The notes under the pieces were generated by a model. The model saw only the letters and a list, made by a program, of their open reading frames with translations, was not told the origin of the DNA and did no database searches. Positions 52,888-61,727 of a stretch of 64,000 bases of DNA are shown here, piece after piece; position 1 is the stretch's first letter; every line of letters begins with the position of its first letter. Source of the DNA: Suilimivivens sp009774465 (GTDB taxonomy: Bacteria > Bacillota > Clostridia > Lachnospirales > Lachnospiraceae); assembly GCA_947382645.1 (NCBI GenBank), contig CANDAE010000005.1, positions 1 to 64,000 on the forward strand, read 5' to 3'. The position numbers and the translations under genes are program-made.

Positions 52888-54132
52888 ATGGAAGACAAAA
52901 AAGAAGAAATTTATCTGGAATCAAATGGCGATTTTCGAATGAGAGAACTTGATAAAAGTGACTTGGAGCAATTTAATGCGCTGCTCCAATATGCATTTCA
53001 GGTTACTTCTTATGATTTATTTCAAACCGGCTGGGAACAGGATGAAATCAAATATGCAAAAAGGCCGATTCTGGAAGAAGCCTACGTTCTTGGCTGGTTT
53101 TATAAAGAAAAACTGGCATCCATGATTGTTGTTTACTCCATGAAAGTTAATATTCATGACGAGATAATGGACATGGGCGGCATTACCGGCGTTGCTACTT
53201 ATCCGGAATACACCGGAAGAGGTTTGATTCATTCTCTTATGAAGCACGCCCTCAATTATATTCATGAACAGGAAATGCCTATTTCCTTTCTTTATCCTTA
53301 TTCCATTCCTTTTTACAGAAAAATGGGATGGGAGATCGTTTCAGACAAATTGACCTTCACCGTAAAAGACACCCAGCTTCCCAAAGCCCGTCCCGTACTG
53401 GGAATGGTGGAGCGTGTCAGTCTTGATTCCGAAGATTATCATAATGTACATTCTTATTTTGCCCTGCAGCGTCATGGCTGCCTGATTCGGGATGGCCTGT
53501 CCTGGGAAGAATACTGGCGCTGGGACAATGATGATATGATTGCAGCAGTCTATTACAATAAAGATCATAAACCTTTAGGCTATGTGGTTTATTACATTGC
53601 CAATGAAATCTTTCACATTAAGGAAATGGTTTATTTAAATATTGAAGCCAACTATGGCTTATGGAACTACATCAGCGCCCACTTTTCTATGGTCACCCAG
53701 GTGCAGGGAGACAATTACTCCGGCGAACCTATGGCCTATCTTTTTGAGGACAGTGAAATTACAGAGACAATTTCCCCTTATATCATGGCAAGAATTGTAA
53801 ACGTACGCGACTTTCTGGAATATTATCCCTATCAAATCCAGCCGGAAGATTTTAAGCTGCATTTTAAAGTTCATGACCAAATGGCTCCCTGGAATGAAGG
53901 CGATTATATGGTCTCCTGGCATGAGGGTGAAACCATTTGTGAACAGGTGGAAAACAACCAGTCGATTAATGTGGTAGAGCTTGATGTAAATACTTTAACT
54001 GCCATGATGATGGGATATAAACGTCCTTCCTATCTTTATGAACATGAAAAAATTCAAACGGAATATTACATGCTGACCTGGCTTGAGCGCCTGATTCCCG
54101 TCGAAAAGCCATATTTTTCAGATTACTTTTAA
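52888..54132 (+). CDS. Eis-like GNAT N-acetyltransferase
   Basis: A 414-residue acetyl-CoA-dependent acetyltransferase with the Eis architecture: a first GNAT domain (residues about 15-150, with the acetyl-CoA loop VATYPEYTGRGLIHSLM), a second degenerate GNAT domain and a C-terminal SCP2-like part. LYPYSIPFYRKMGWE is conserved in Eis relatives. Substrates could be aminoglycoside-like or polyamine amines; not determinable. ATG 52888 after GGAAAGG was preferred to 52837, which lies in a hairpin. pncB follows by 13 bp, probably in one operon. Confidence 0.88.
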   Translation: MEDKKEEIYLESNGDFRMRELDKSDLEQFNALLQYAFQVTSYDLFQTGWEQDEIKYAKRPILEEAYVLGWFYKEKLASMIVVYSMKVNIHDEIMDMGGITGVATYPEYTGRGLIHSLMKHALNYIHEQEMPISFLYPYSIPFYRKMGWEIVSDKLTFTVKDTQLPKARPVLGMVERVSLDSEDYHNVHSYFALQRHGCLIRDGLSWEEYWRWDNDDMIAAVYYNKDHKPLGYVVYYIANEIFHIKEMVYLNIEANYGLWNYISAHFSMVTQVQGDNYSGEPMAYLFEDSEITETISPYIMARIVNVRDFLEYYPYQIQPEDFKLHFKVHDQMAPWNEGDYMVSWHEGETICEQVENNQSINVVELDVNTLTAMMMGYKRPSYLYEHEKIQTEYYMLTWLERLIPVEKPYFSDYF

Positions 54133-54145
54133 AAAGGAGCATTTT

Positions 54146-55630
54146 ATGGACAGACAAAACTTAACACTGTTGACAGATCTTTATGAATTAACCATGATGC
54201 AGGGGTATTTCAAACACAAAGACCGAAACGAAACTGTAATTTTTGATGCATTTTACAGAACCAATCCCTGTAATGGAGGCTATGCAGTTGCTGCCGGTCT
54301 GGAGCAATTAATCAACTACATAAAAGAACTGCATTTTTCCAAACAGGATATTGATTATCTGGCAGGCCTTAACATTTTTGATGATGATTTTCTGGATTAC
54401 CTTGCAGATTTTAAATTTTCCGGTGATATTTATGCTATACCAGAAGGAACTGTTGTTTTTCCAAGAGAACCTTTAGTTAAAGTAATTGCGCCAATTATGG
54501 AAGCCCAGTTGGTGGAAACTGCTATTTTAAATATCATTAATCATCAAAGTCTGATCGCCACAAAAGCCGCCCGGGTTTGCTATGCTGCCAAAGGTGACGG
54601 TATTATGGAGTTTGGTCTGCGCCGCGCACAGGGCCCTGACGCCGGAATTTATGGAGCCCGCGCCGCTGTAATCGGAGGGTGTATCGGCACCTCCAATGTA
54701 CTTTGTGGACAGCTTTTTGATGTTCCCGTTAAAGGTACACATGCCCATAGCTGGATTATGAGTTTTCCTGATGAATACACTGCCTTCAAAACCTATGCAG
54801 ACATGTATCCTTCTGCCTGTATTTTATTAGTAGATACTTATGATACGTTAAAATCCGGTGTTCCAAATGCCATTAAAGTATTTCAGGAAATGCAGAAAGA
54901 AGGCATTCCGCTTACCTATTATGGAATTCGTTTAGACAGCGGCGACCTGGCTTATTTATCTAAAAAAGCCCGCAAAATGCTGGATGATGCAGGATTTACC
55001 GACGCAGTTATTTCCGCTTCCAATGATCTGGACGAATATCTGATTGAAAGCTTAAAATTGCAGGGCGCGGCCATTACTTCCTGGGGAGTAGGAACCAACC
55101 TGATCACTTCAAAGGATAATCCTGCTTTTGGTGGCGTTTATAAACTGGCGGCTGTGATGGGAGAAGACGGAACCTTCATCCCAAAAATTAAATTGTCGGA
55201 AAACACTGAAAAAGTTACAAATCCCGGCAACAAAACAATCTACAGGATATATGAGAAAGATTCAGGCAAATTAAAGGCAGACTTGATCTGCCTTGTTGAT
55301 GAAAATTTTTCGGAAGAAGAATCGCTCCTTCTTTTTGATCCTTCAGAGCCCTGGAAAAAAACCAGACTGGCAGCAGGCACCTTTACTTTACGTGAATTAA
55401 TGATTCCCATATTTAAAGACGGAGAATGCTGTTACAATTCACCAAAGGTTATGGAAATCAGAAGCTACTGCCAACAGGAATTAGATACTCTCTGGGATGA
55501 AACCAGGCGGTTTGTAAATCCTCATAAAGTTTATGTGGATCTGTCTAAAAAGCTATATGACATTAAGATTGATCTGCTTGACCAAATGAGTGAAAAATCA
55601 AATGACTTACCACAGACTGCAAAGCAGTAA
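54146..55630 (+). CDS. pncB: Nicotinate phosphoribosyltransferase
   Basis: A 494-residue enzyme that converts nicotinate and PRPP to nicotinate mononucleotide in the NAD salvage pathway. NLTLLTDLYELTMMQGYF starts the family fold; EFGLRRAQGP and GTHAHSWIMSF hold catalytic and PRPP-site residues including the conserved His. Length suits the Firmicute long form. AAGGAG six bases before ATG 54146. A terminator follows. Confidence 0.96.
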   Translation: MDRQNLTLLTDLYELTMMQGYFKHKDRNETVIFDAFYRTNPCNGGYAVAAGLEQLINYIKELHFSKQDIDYLAGLNIFDDDFLDYLADFKFSGDIYAIPEGTVVFPREPLVKVIAPIMEAQLVETAILNIINHQSLIATKAARVCYAAKGDGIMEFGLRRAQGPDAGIYGARAAVIGGCIGTSNVLCGQLFDVPVKGTHAHSWIMSFPDEYTAFKTYADMYPSACILLVDTYDTLKSGVPNAIKVFQEMQKEGIPLTYYGIRLDSGDLAYLSKKARKMLDDAGFTDAVISASNDLDEYLIESLKLQGAAITSWGVGTNLITSKDNPAFGGVYKLAAVMGEDGTFIPKIKLSENTEKVTNPGNKTIYRIYEKDSGKLKADLICLVDENFSEEESLLLFDPSEPWKKTRLAAGTFTLRELMIPIFKDGECCYNSPKVMEIRSYCQQELDTLWDETRRFVNPHKVYVDLSKKLYDIKIDLLDQMSEKSNDLPQTAKQ

Positions 55631-55662
55631 TTCTGAACCTCTTCACATAAATATATAAAACA

Positions 55663-55702
55663 ACAGGTGCTGCCCCTTATTTTCAGGACATCACCTGTTT
55701 TT
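55663..55702 (+). terminator. Terminator of pncB
   Basis: ACAGGTG (55663-55669) pairs with CACCTGT (55692-55698), followed by TTTT, with a long loop. The coiled-coil gene converges from the right and may share it. Confidence 0.7.
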
Positions 55703-55719
55703 ATGCTTACGCTATAGTT

Positions 55720-56502
55720 TTACGCAGTTCCAATGACTTTTGCCTCCAAACGATCCATCCTTCCCTCAAGAAAATTCAGCTTAATTGCCATCTTTTCCTT
55801 TTGCTGGTCTATCTTTAAAGCTTCATCCAATTTACGATTCAAATCCAGATGCGCTTCTGCGATACGCATTATGCTGGGACGTATTTCATTCTCAAGACAT
55901 AGACTGATTTTCCTGATCTCCAATGTATTCTCAAGAACTTTTGTTTCAAGATTGTCAAGGCGTTTGTCTATACCTGCAAATCGTTTATCCATGCCATCCA
56001 AACGCCTATCAACGCCACCCAAGCGCTCATCTATGCCATCCAGACGTTTATCAACACCTTCCAAGCGCTCATCTATGCCATCCAAACGCCTATCAACACC
56101 TTCCAAACGCTCATCTATGCTATCCAGACGCCTATCAACGCCACCCAAGCGCTCATCTATGCCATCCAGACGCCTATCAACACCTTCCAAGCGCTCATCT
56201 ATGCCATCCAGACGCCTATCAACACCTTCCAAGCGCTCATCTATGCCATCCAAGCGCCTATCAACACCTTCCAAGCGCTCATCTATGCCATCCAGATGCC
56301 TATCCACACCTTCCAAGCGCCTATCCACACCATCCAGACGCTCATCTATGCCATCCAAACGCCTATCAACACCTTCCAAGCGCTCATCTATGCCATTCAG
56401 ACGTTTATCAACACCATCCAAACGCTCATTCGTAATCTTCTGCTGCTCTTTCATTTCCTGAAGATCATCATAAATTAATTGTATTAAATTCTCGTTATTC
56501 AT
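55720..56502 (-). CDS. Heptad-repeat coiled-coil protein
   Basis: A 260-residue protein. About residues 24-180 are over twenty seven-residue heptads in the alternating form DGIDERLEGVDRRL, a regular long coiled coil with Ile/Val and Leu at core positions. The flanks (MNNENLIQLIYDDLQEMKEQ and the C-terminal KISLCLENEIRPSIMRIAEAH) are non-repetitive and also helical. No membrane or export signal. I do not know the function; structural or scaffold roles are possible. A shorter sequence with few repeats is common in Firmicutes as hypothetical proteins. ATG 56502 follows AAGGGC. Confidence 0.85.
   Translation of the reverse strand: MNNENLIQLIYDDLQEMKEQQKITNERLDGVDKRLNGIDERLEGVDRRLDGIDERLDGVDRRLEGVDRHLDGIDERLEGVDRRLDGIDERLEGVDRRLDGIDERLEGVDRRLDGIDERLGGVDRRLDSIDERLEGVDRRLDGIDERLEGVDKRLDGIDERLGGVDRRLDGMDKRFAGIDKRLDNLETKVLENTLEIRKISLCLENEIRPSIMRIAEAHLDLNRKLDEALKIDQQKEKMAIKLNFLEGRMDRLEAKVIGTA
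55985..56440. repeat. 21/42-bp tandem repeats coding for heptads
   Basis: Units of 42 bases (two heptads) with core text such as CATCTATGCCATCCA and CTATCAACACCTTCCA recur more than ten times with few substitutions. Copy number changes would keep the reading frame because 21 and 42 are multiples of three. Confidence 0.9.
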
Positions 56503-56637
56503 AATTTAGCCCTTCTTTCTTTTCCTTGAATTTTGAAGCTTTGCCCTAAATATGAATTTTCGATCTTTTCATCTGTTATTGTATATCAACTATATCACTT
56601 GCACTTTTTTTAGTCAAGAAATTTTATAAAATTTTAA

Positions 56638-57750
56638 TTATGATTGGCTATTTAATAATCTTGTCAAAAATTTTACTGTTGGCCAAATTACCTTTTCATT
56701 CACCTGAAATCCGCTCTGATGAATCAACTGCCCTTTTCCGGTGCCAATTTTCATATAACATCCAGGAATATTCTCCTCATAAAAGGAAAAGTCATCTCCG
56801 CCCATAGAGGTTTCCTCTGGCACCACAGCAAATCCACACTCTCTGGCTGTTTGAATACTTCTTTCCACCATCAACCCATCATTAAACACAGCAGGCGGTC
56901 CTGGAGTCCATTGAACTTCCGCTTCTGCACCATAAGCCTTCGCAGTATTCTCTGCAATCTCTTTCATTCTTTTTTCAAACAGCACTCTGTCATCCCTGTC
57001 CATTGTACGAACAGTTCCCTCCAACACTGCACTTTCCGGTATCACATTCCATGTATTTCCTGCTTCTATCCTTGTAACACTGACAAGGGCAGGATGGAAT
57101 GCATTAATGTTTCTGGTCACAATTGTCTGGAACGCCTGTACAATTGCTGCTGCAGCAGGTACAGGATCTATTCCGTCATCCGGATGAGCCCCGTGACAGC
57201 TCTTTCCCTTTACTGTAACCACAAACCTGTCCACTGCTGCGCTTACGCTTCCTTCACGAATTCCCAGTACCCCTGTTTCATTTGTGGGATCAGCATGAAT
57301 CCCCCAAATTTCCTCAACATCCTCCATCACAGGCGTTTCCAGTATTTCCAGTGCGCCTAAGGAACTTTCCTCTGCCGGCTGGAATATAATCTTCACAGTC
57401 CCTGCAAGTTCTTCTTTTTTTTCATTTAATAAAATCGCACACCCAAGCCCTGCCGTAATGTGAAAATCATGGCCGCAGGCATGCATTTTTCCTTTAACAC
57501 AGGATGTATAAGAAAGCCCCGTTTCTTCCACAACAGGAAGGGCGTCTATATCACAGCGCAGCGCACTTACCGGCCCCTTTCTCTTTCCCCGAATAACCGC
57601 AATAAGTCCCGTTTTCAGTTCAAAGGGAAGAATTTCCACTCCTGCCTGCGTCAGAATTTCCCGAATTTTTGCTGTTGTATTATACTCCTCATAAGACAAT
57701 TCCGGATTTTTATGAAACCATTCAAACCATTCGATCAATTGTTTTTCCAT
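56638..57750 (-). CDS. M20-family amidohydrolase/peptidase
   Basis: A 370-residue metal-dependent hydrolase of the M20D (hippurate hydrolase/N-acyl-amino acid amidohydrolase) group. Metal and catalytic motifs are ALRCDIDALPV, MHACGHDFH, FQPAEES, and SCHGAHPDDGIDP; the C-terminal GGDDFSFY contributes the last ligand. It would free amino acids from N-acyl or dipeptide-like substrates. It lies 87 bp after the last opp gene, so the importer probably supplies it. ATG 57750 follows GGAG; upstream ATGs lack sites. Confidence 0.92.
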   Translation of the reverse strand: MEKQLIEWFEWFHKNPELSYEEYNTTAKIREILTQAGVEILPFELKTGLIAVIRGKRKGPVSALRCDIDALPVVEETGLSYTSCVKGKMHACGHDFHITAGLGCAILLNEKKEELAGTVKIIFQPAEESSLGALEILETPVMEDVEEIWGIHADPTNETGVLGIREGSVSAAVDRFVVTVKGKSCHGAHPDDGIDPVPAAAAIVQAFQTIVTRNINAFHPALVSVTRIEAGNTWNVIPESAVLEGTVRTMDRDDRVLFEKRMKEIAENTAKAYGAEAEVQWTPGPPAVFNDGLMVERSIQTARECGFAVVPEETSMGGDDFSFYEENIPGCYMKIGTGKGQLIHQSGFQVNEKVIWPTVKFLTRLLNSQS

Positions 57751-57837
57751 ACCAATCTCCATTCCAAAGCGTTTGCAGGGCAAAAGGCATCATTTTACCA
57801 GTGCAAAGTCACAAGTCTTAAATTTGCCAGACTTAGC

Positions 57838-58728
57838 CTACCTGCCACTGTTTGGATCAAGCGCATCCCGCAGTGCATCTCCAATAAAATTGATGGCCAT
57901 AACCAGTACGATAATCAAAACGCCAGGAGGAATCCATAGCCAGGGCTGCTTTGTAAGCACTGTAAGGGACTGTGCGCCATTTAACATATTTCCCAGACTT
58001 GCAGTAGGAGGCTGAACCCCCTGTCCAAGAAAGCTAAGAGCTGCTTCATCCAACATGGAAAGGGCCAGCACAGAAGTGGCATACACCAAAATAGGCGCTA
58101 CCGTATTTGGAAGTATTTCTGAAAACAAAATATGTCGAATCGGCATTCCTGCCACAATATTGCCCTTCACAAAATTGGTTTCCCGCAAGTTTAATACATT
58201 TCCCCGCACGAGCCTTGCTATCCCCGGCCAGTCAACAAAACCAAGAATTAAAATAATATTCCATAATCCAGGCTTAAAAATTGCCGCAGCCACCAGTACA
58301 AGCAAAATATATGGAAAAGACATAACCATATCTGTAAAGCGCATGATAATCATATCGGGAATACCGCCAAAATAGCCTGCAATCAGCCCCAGTACCACCC
58401 CAACCACCGTAGAAATCAGAGTTGCCATAATTCCCACCAACAGAGAAATTCTCATGGCGTATAAGATTCTGCTGAATACATCTCTCCCTATTTGATCCGT
58501 GCCAAGCCAGAATTCTTTATCAGGCGCCCCGCTAAAAGGTCCTACAATCTCATCAGGTGAATAAGGAGCTATCACAGGCGCTAAAAGTGCCGCGCCGCCA
58601 AGAACAACCAAAACCATTAAACTGACCACTGCCAGACGATGATGGCAGAATCGCCTGAATACGGTCTGTAAATAGCTTTCATTTGCTATATCTTTTACTG
58701 TCTCTTGCTGTTTATTTTTTTTACTCAT
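57838..58728 (-). CDS. oppC: Oligopeptide/dipeptide ABC permease, OppC/DppC-like
   Basis: A 296-residue permease with an N-terminal cytoplasmic extension and about six membrane spans. Typical OppC text is FWLGTDQIGRDVFSRILYAMR and the EAA-like loop NFVKGNIVAGMPIRHILFSEI. It follows the OppB gene by nine bases with AGGAGG before ATG 58728. Confidence 0.93.
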   Translation of the reverse strand: MSKKNKQQETVKDIANESYLQTVFRRFCHHRLAVVSLMVLVVLGGAALLAPVIAPYSPDEIVGPFSGAPDKEFWLGTDQIGRDVFSRILYAMRISLLVGIMATLISTVVGVVLGLIAGYFGGIPDMIIMRFTDMVMSFPYILLVLVAAAIFKPGLWNIILILGFVDWPGIARLVRGNVLNLRETNFVKGNIVAGMPIRHILFSEILPNTVAPILVYATSVLALSMLDEAALSFLGQGVQPPTASLGNMLNGAQSLTVLTKQPWLWIPPGVLIIVLVMAINFIGDALRDALDPNSGR

Positions 58729-58737
58729 ATCACCCTC

Positions 58738-59685
58738 CTAATTCAATTGAATTGTAGGGTCTACCAATGCATATAAAATATCTGTAATCAGATTAGCAAT
58801 CAAGACCACAACTGCTGATAAAAGGCATACTCCCATAATTACCGGAAAATCCCTGCTGGTAATGGCGCTCATTGTCATAAGTCCAAGCCCTGGCCATGAA
58901 AATACCTGCTCCACAATAACTGCCCCGCCAAACATAACAGGAATTTCCATGCCAATTACCGTTACAATGGGCACTAATGCATTTCGAAGCGCATGTTTAT
59001 TAATTACTTTAAAATTACCAATCCCCTTGGCACGCGCCGTACGAAGATAGTCCTGCTGCAGAATCTCCAGCATTGCGCTTCTGATATATCTGATATTCCG
59101 TCCTGCAATAGAGGCAGCAAGCACAATCACAGGCATAACCATATGTTTTGCAACGTCGGCAAATCCTCCCTGTGTTCCAAGGGTAGTCATTCCGCTTGAA
59201 GGCAGCCATCCCAACTTTACGGTAAACAGATAGATTAACAGCAGGGATAAAAAGAACCCAGGTATGCTGCTTCCTAAAAAGGAAAGTGTAACCACTGCGT
59301 AATCGCCCTTTGAGTATTGTCGGATTGCACTGTAAATTCCTGCCGGAACAGCAATAAGAAGGCTCACGATCAGGGAAACTCCCATTAAAAGCAGCGTAGG
59401 TCCCAAGTGACTTCCTATCATCTCACTCACAGGCTGATAGGATTTTATGGAATATCCCATATTCCCATGAAGCAGCTGTGAAAGCCACACAAAATATTGG
59501 ATGTAAAAGGGTTTATCAAGCCCTAATGCTATTTTCTTTGCTTCCACCGCCGCTTCCGATACTCTGGGCCCCTGCAGCATTTCCAACGGGCTTCCCGCCA
59601 TGCACATAATTGCATAATCAATAATCGTAATGCCTATAAGCACAGGAATGGCAATTAAAATTCTTTTTATAATATATTTACCCAA
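58738..59685 (-). CDS. oppB: Oligopeptide/dipeptide ABC permease, OppB/DppB-like
   Basis: A 315-residue permease with six predicted spans, starting YIIKRILIAIPVLIGITIID. The EAA-like loop is DYLRTARAKGIGNFKVINKH. Translation begins at TTG 59685 after AGGAGG; there is no useful ATG nearby. Partner of OppC. Confidence 0.94.
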   Translation of the reverse strand: MGKYIIKRILIAIPVLIGITIIDYAIMCMAGSPLEMLQGPRVSEAAVEAKKIALGLDKPFYIQYFVWLSQLLHGNMGYSIKSYQPVSEMIGSHLGPTLLLMGVSLIVSLLIAVPAGIYSAIRQYSKGDYAVVTLSFLGSSIPGFFLSLLLIYLFTVKLGWLPSSGMTTLGTQGGFADVAKHMVMPVIVLAASIAGRNIRYIRSAMLEILQQDYLRTARAKGIGNFKVINKHALRNALVPIVTVIGMEIPVMFGGAVIVEQVFSWPGLGLMTMSAITSRDFPVIMGVCLLSAVVVLIANLITDILYALVDPTIQLN

Positions 59686-59732
59686 TTTCCCGTCCCTCCT
59701 TACTTAAGTCTCCTGCAAAACTGCGAAACCTG

Positions 59733-60731
59733 TCAGTCCTTTGCAGATACAACAGGGCAGGCAGCATAATGCATGGTGCCAGCCCTGTTTTCCAATAATT
59801 TTGGTTCCCTTTGACTGCATATTTCGGCAGCATAAGGACATCTTAAATGAAACCGGCAGCCCTTTGGCGGATGAATGCTGTCTCCTATTTCTCCTGAAAG
59901 AAGCCTCCATTCCTTCTTTTTTTCCCTGGGATCCGGCACCGGAACCGCATCTAAAAGTGCTTTCGTGTAAGGATGGACAGGATGATTGAAAATTTCCTTT
60001 GCATCACCAAGTTCTACAATTTTCCCAAGATACATCACAGCAATCCGATCGCTGACATAATTGACTGCCCCCAGACCATGCCCCACAAAAAGCAGGGTGA
60101 GATGCAGCTCCTTTTGAAGTTCTTTCAGCAGATTTAATATTTGAGCCTGTATGGATACATCCAGTGCGCTTACCGGCTCATCACAGACAATAAATCTGGG
60201 ATTAAGGGAAAGTGCTTTGGCAATACCAATCCTCTGTCTTTGTCCCCCGGAAAACTCATGAGGATATCTGCCTAAAATACTTCTGGGAAGCCCTACCATA
60301 TCTAAAATATTCACAATATCCTTTTCCACTGTTTCTCTGGTTGATATATGATGGTACAGCATAGGCTGAGAAAGAATTTCAAAAATATGTTTTCTGGGGT
60401 TTAGAGAAGAATAAGGATCCTGAAAGATCATTTGAAGCTGAGTTCTTATCTTCATCATTTCATTTTTTTTAAGCCTGGATAAATCCTGACCGTCAAAAAT
60501 AATTTTTCCTTCCGTTGGCTGCTCTAAGCCAACCAGCTGGCGCCCCACTGTGGACTTTCCACAGCCTGATTCTCCCACCAGTCCAAGGGTTTCTCCTTCC
60601 ATAATAGAAAAACTCACCCCGTCAACTGCTTTTACATAACCTGTCACATGATCAATAATTCCCCCTTTAATCGGGTAATACTTTTTCATGTCCTCCACCT
60701 GAATGAGGGGTATTTTTTCTTTAATTTCCAC
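59733..60731 (-). CDS. oppF: Oligopeptide ABC ATPase, OppF/DppF-like
   Basis: A 332-residue ATPase with Walker A GESGCGKST, signature FSGGQRQRIG, Walker B FIVCDEPVSALD and the C-terminal oligopeptide-transporter Cys segment CRFHLRCPYAAEICSQREP. Starts at GTG 60731 after AAGGAGG, overlapping the oppD stop by 11 bp. Confidence 0.94.
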   Translation of the reverse strand: MEIKEKIPLIQVEDMKKYYPIKGGIIDHVTGYVKAVDGVSFSIMEGETLGLVGESGCGKSTVGRQLVGLEQPTEGKIIFDGQDLSRLKKNEMMKIRTQLQMIFQDPYSSLNPRKHIFEILSQPMLYHHISTRETVEKDIVNILDMVGLPRSILGRYPHEFSGGQRQRIGIAKALSLNPRFIVCDEPVSALDVSIQAQILNLLKELQKELHLTLLFVGHGLGAVNYVSDRIAVMYLGKIVELGDAKEIFNHPVHPYTKALLDAVPVPDPREKKKEWRLLSGEIGDSIHPPKGCRFHLRCPYAAEICSQREPKLLENRAGTMHYAACPVVSAKD

Positions 60732-61704
60732 TATTTTGCCCCTCCTTCATTACGATGCACTTTGCCTTATGGCCTTTTCCAAATTCATAATCCTTTTGCG
60801 GCCTGTCACATTCCGGCTTTCTATATTTACACCGGTCCGCAAAGCGGCACCCTTTGATGTCATCATAACTTTCCGGTACAATACCGGGAATTGACACTAA
60901 CTGGCGTTCTGCATTATCACGTATTGTCGGCACTGTATCAAGAAGCGCTTTTGTATAAGGGTGAACCGGGTTTTCAAATAATTCCTCAACAGGCGCTTCC
61001 TCTATAATCTGGCCTGCATACATCACAAATACTCTGTCCGCTATATTTGCAACCAGGCCAATATCATGGGTAATCAAAATCATGGACATTCCGGTTTCCT
61101 TTTGAAGTCTCTCTAAAAGGTCCATGATCTGAGCCTGAATCGTAACATCCAATGCAGTTGTAGGTTCGTCTGCAATCAAAAGCCTTGGATTGCAGGATAA
61201 AGCCATCGCAATCATTACTCTTTGACGCATTCCTCCTGAAAGAACATGGGGATATTTTTTCATAACTCCACGTGCATCCGGCATTCCTACTTTTTTAAGC
61301 AGCATTTGGGCGCGCTCGTCGGCTTCCTTTGTGGACAGATGCATATGCGTTTTTATACTTTCCGTTATCTGCTTCCCCACTGTAAAAACAGGATTTAACG
61401 AGGTAAGCGGATCCTGAAAAATCATAGTAAGCTGATCCCCCCGGATTTTATCCAGTTCCTTTTCACTCATGGAAAGAAGGTTCCTGCCGTCAAAGAAGAC
61501 AGAGCCGTCAATGACAGCTCCGCCTCTTCCTAACAATCCCATAATTGACAATGAGGTTACACTTTTTCCACATCCGGATTCTCCTACAATGCAGACCACT
61601 TCGCCTTCATCTACATGGAAATCAATATGGTCCACAGTGATATTTTTACCATAATCACCGGCAAAAACGGTGGTTAATCCCTTTACCTCAAGTAAATGTG
61701 ACAT
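60721..61704 (-). CDS. oppD: Oligopeptide ABC ATPase, OppD/DppD-like
   Basis: A 327-residue ATPase with Walker A GESGCGKSV, signature LSGGMRQRVMIA, Walker B LLIADEPTTALD and C-terminal CRFADRCKYRKPECDRPQ. Together with OppF it powers the importer. GAGG precedes ATG 61704, 23 bases after the binding protein stop. Confidence 0.95.
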   Translation of the reverse strand: MSHLLEVKGLTTVFAGDYGKNITVDHIDFHVDEGEVVCIVGESGCGKSVTSLSIMGLLGRGGAVIDGSVFFDGRNLLSMSEKELDKIRGDQLTMIFQDPLTSLNPVFTVGKQITESIKTHMHLSTKEADERAQMLLKKVGMPDARGVMKKYPHVLSGGMRQRVMIAMALSCNPRLLIADEPTTALDVTIQAQIMDLLERLQKETGMSMILITHDIGLVANIADRVFVMYAGQIIEEAPVEELFENPVHPYTKALLDTVPTIRDNAERQLVSIPGIVPESYDDIKGCRFADRCKYRKPECDRPQKDYEFGKGHKAKCIVMKEGQNSGN

Positions 61705-61727
61705 TTGTCTTCCCTCACCACTTTAAA

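Noticed and set aside
55985..56440. CRISPR array
   Set aside because: The units are contiguous with no unique spacers, period 42 bp, and encode regular heptads in one frame.
55733..56461. Plus-strand frames with repeated PSKRSSMPS or HLCHPDAYQ text
   Set aside because: They mirror the heptad-repeat gene on the minus strand; repeats keep all frames open. No ribosome site supports them.
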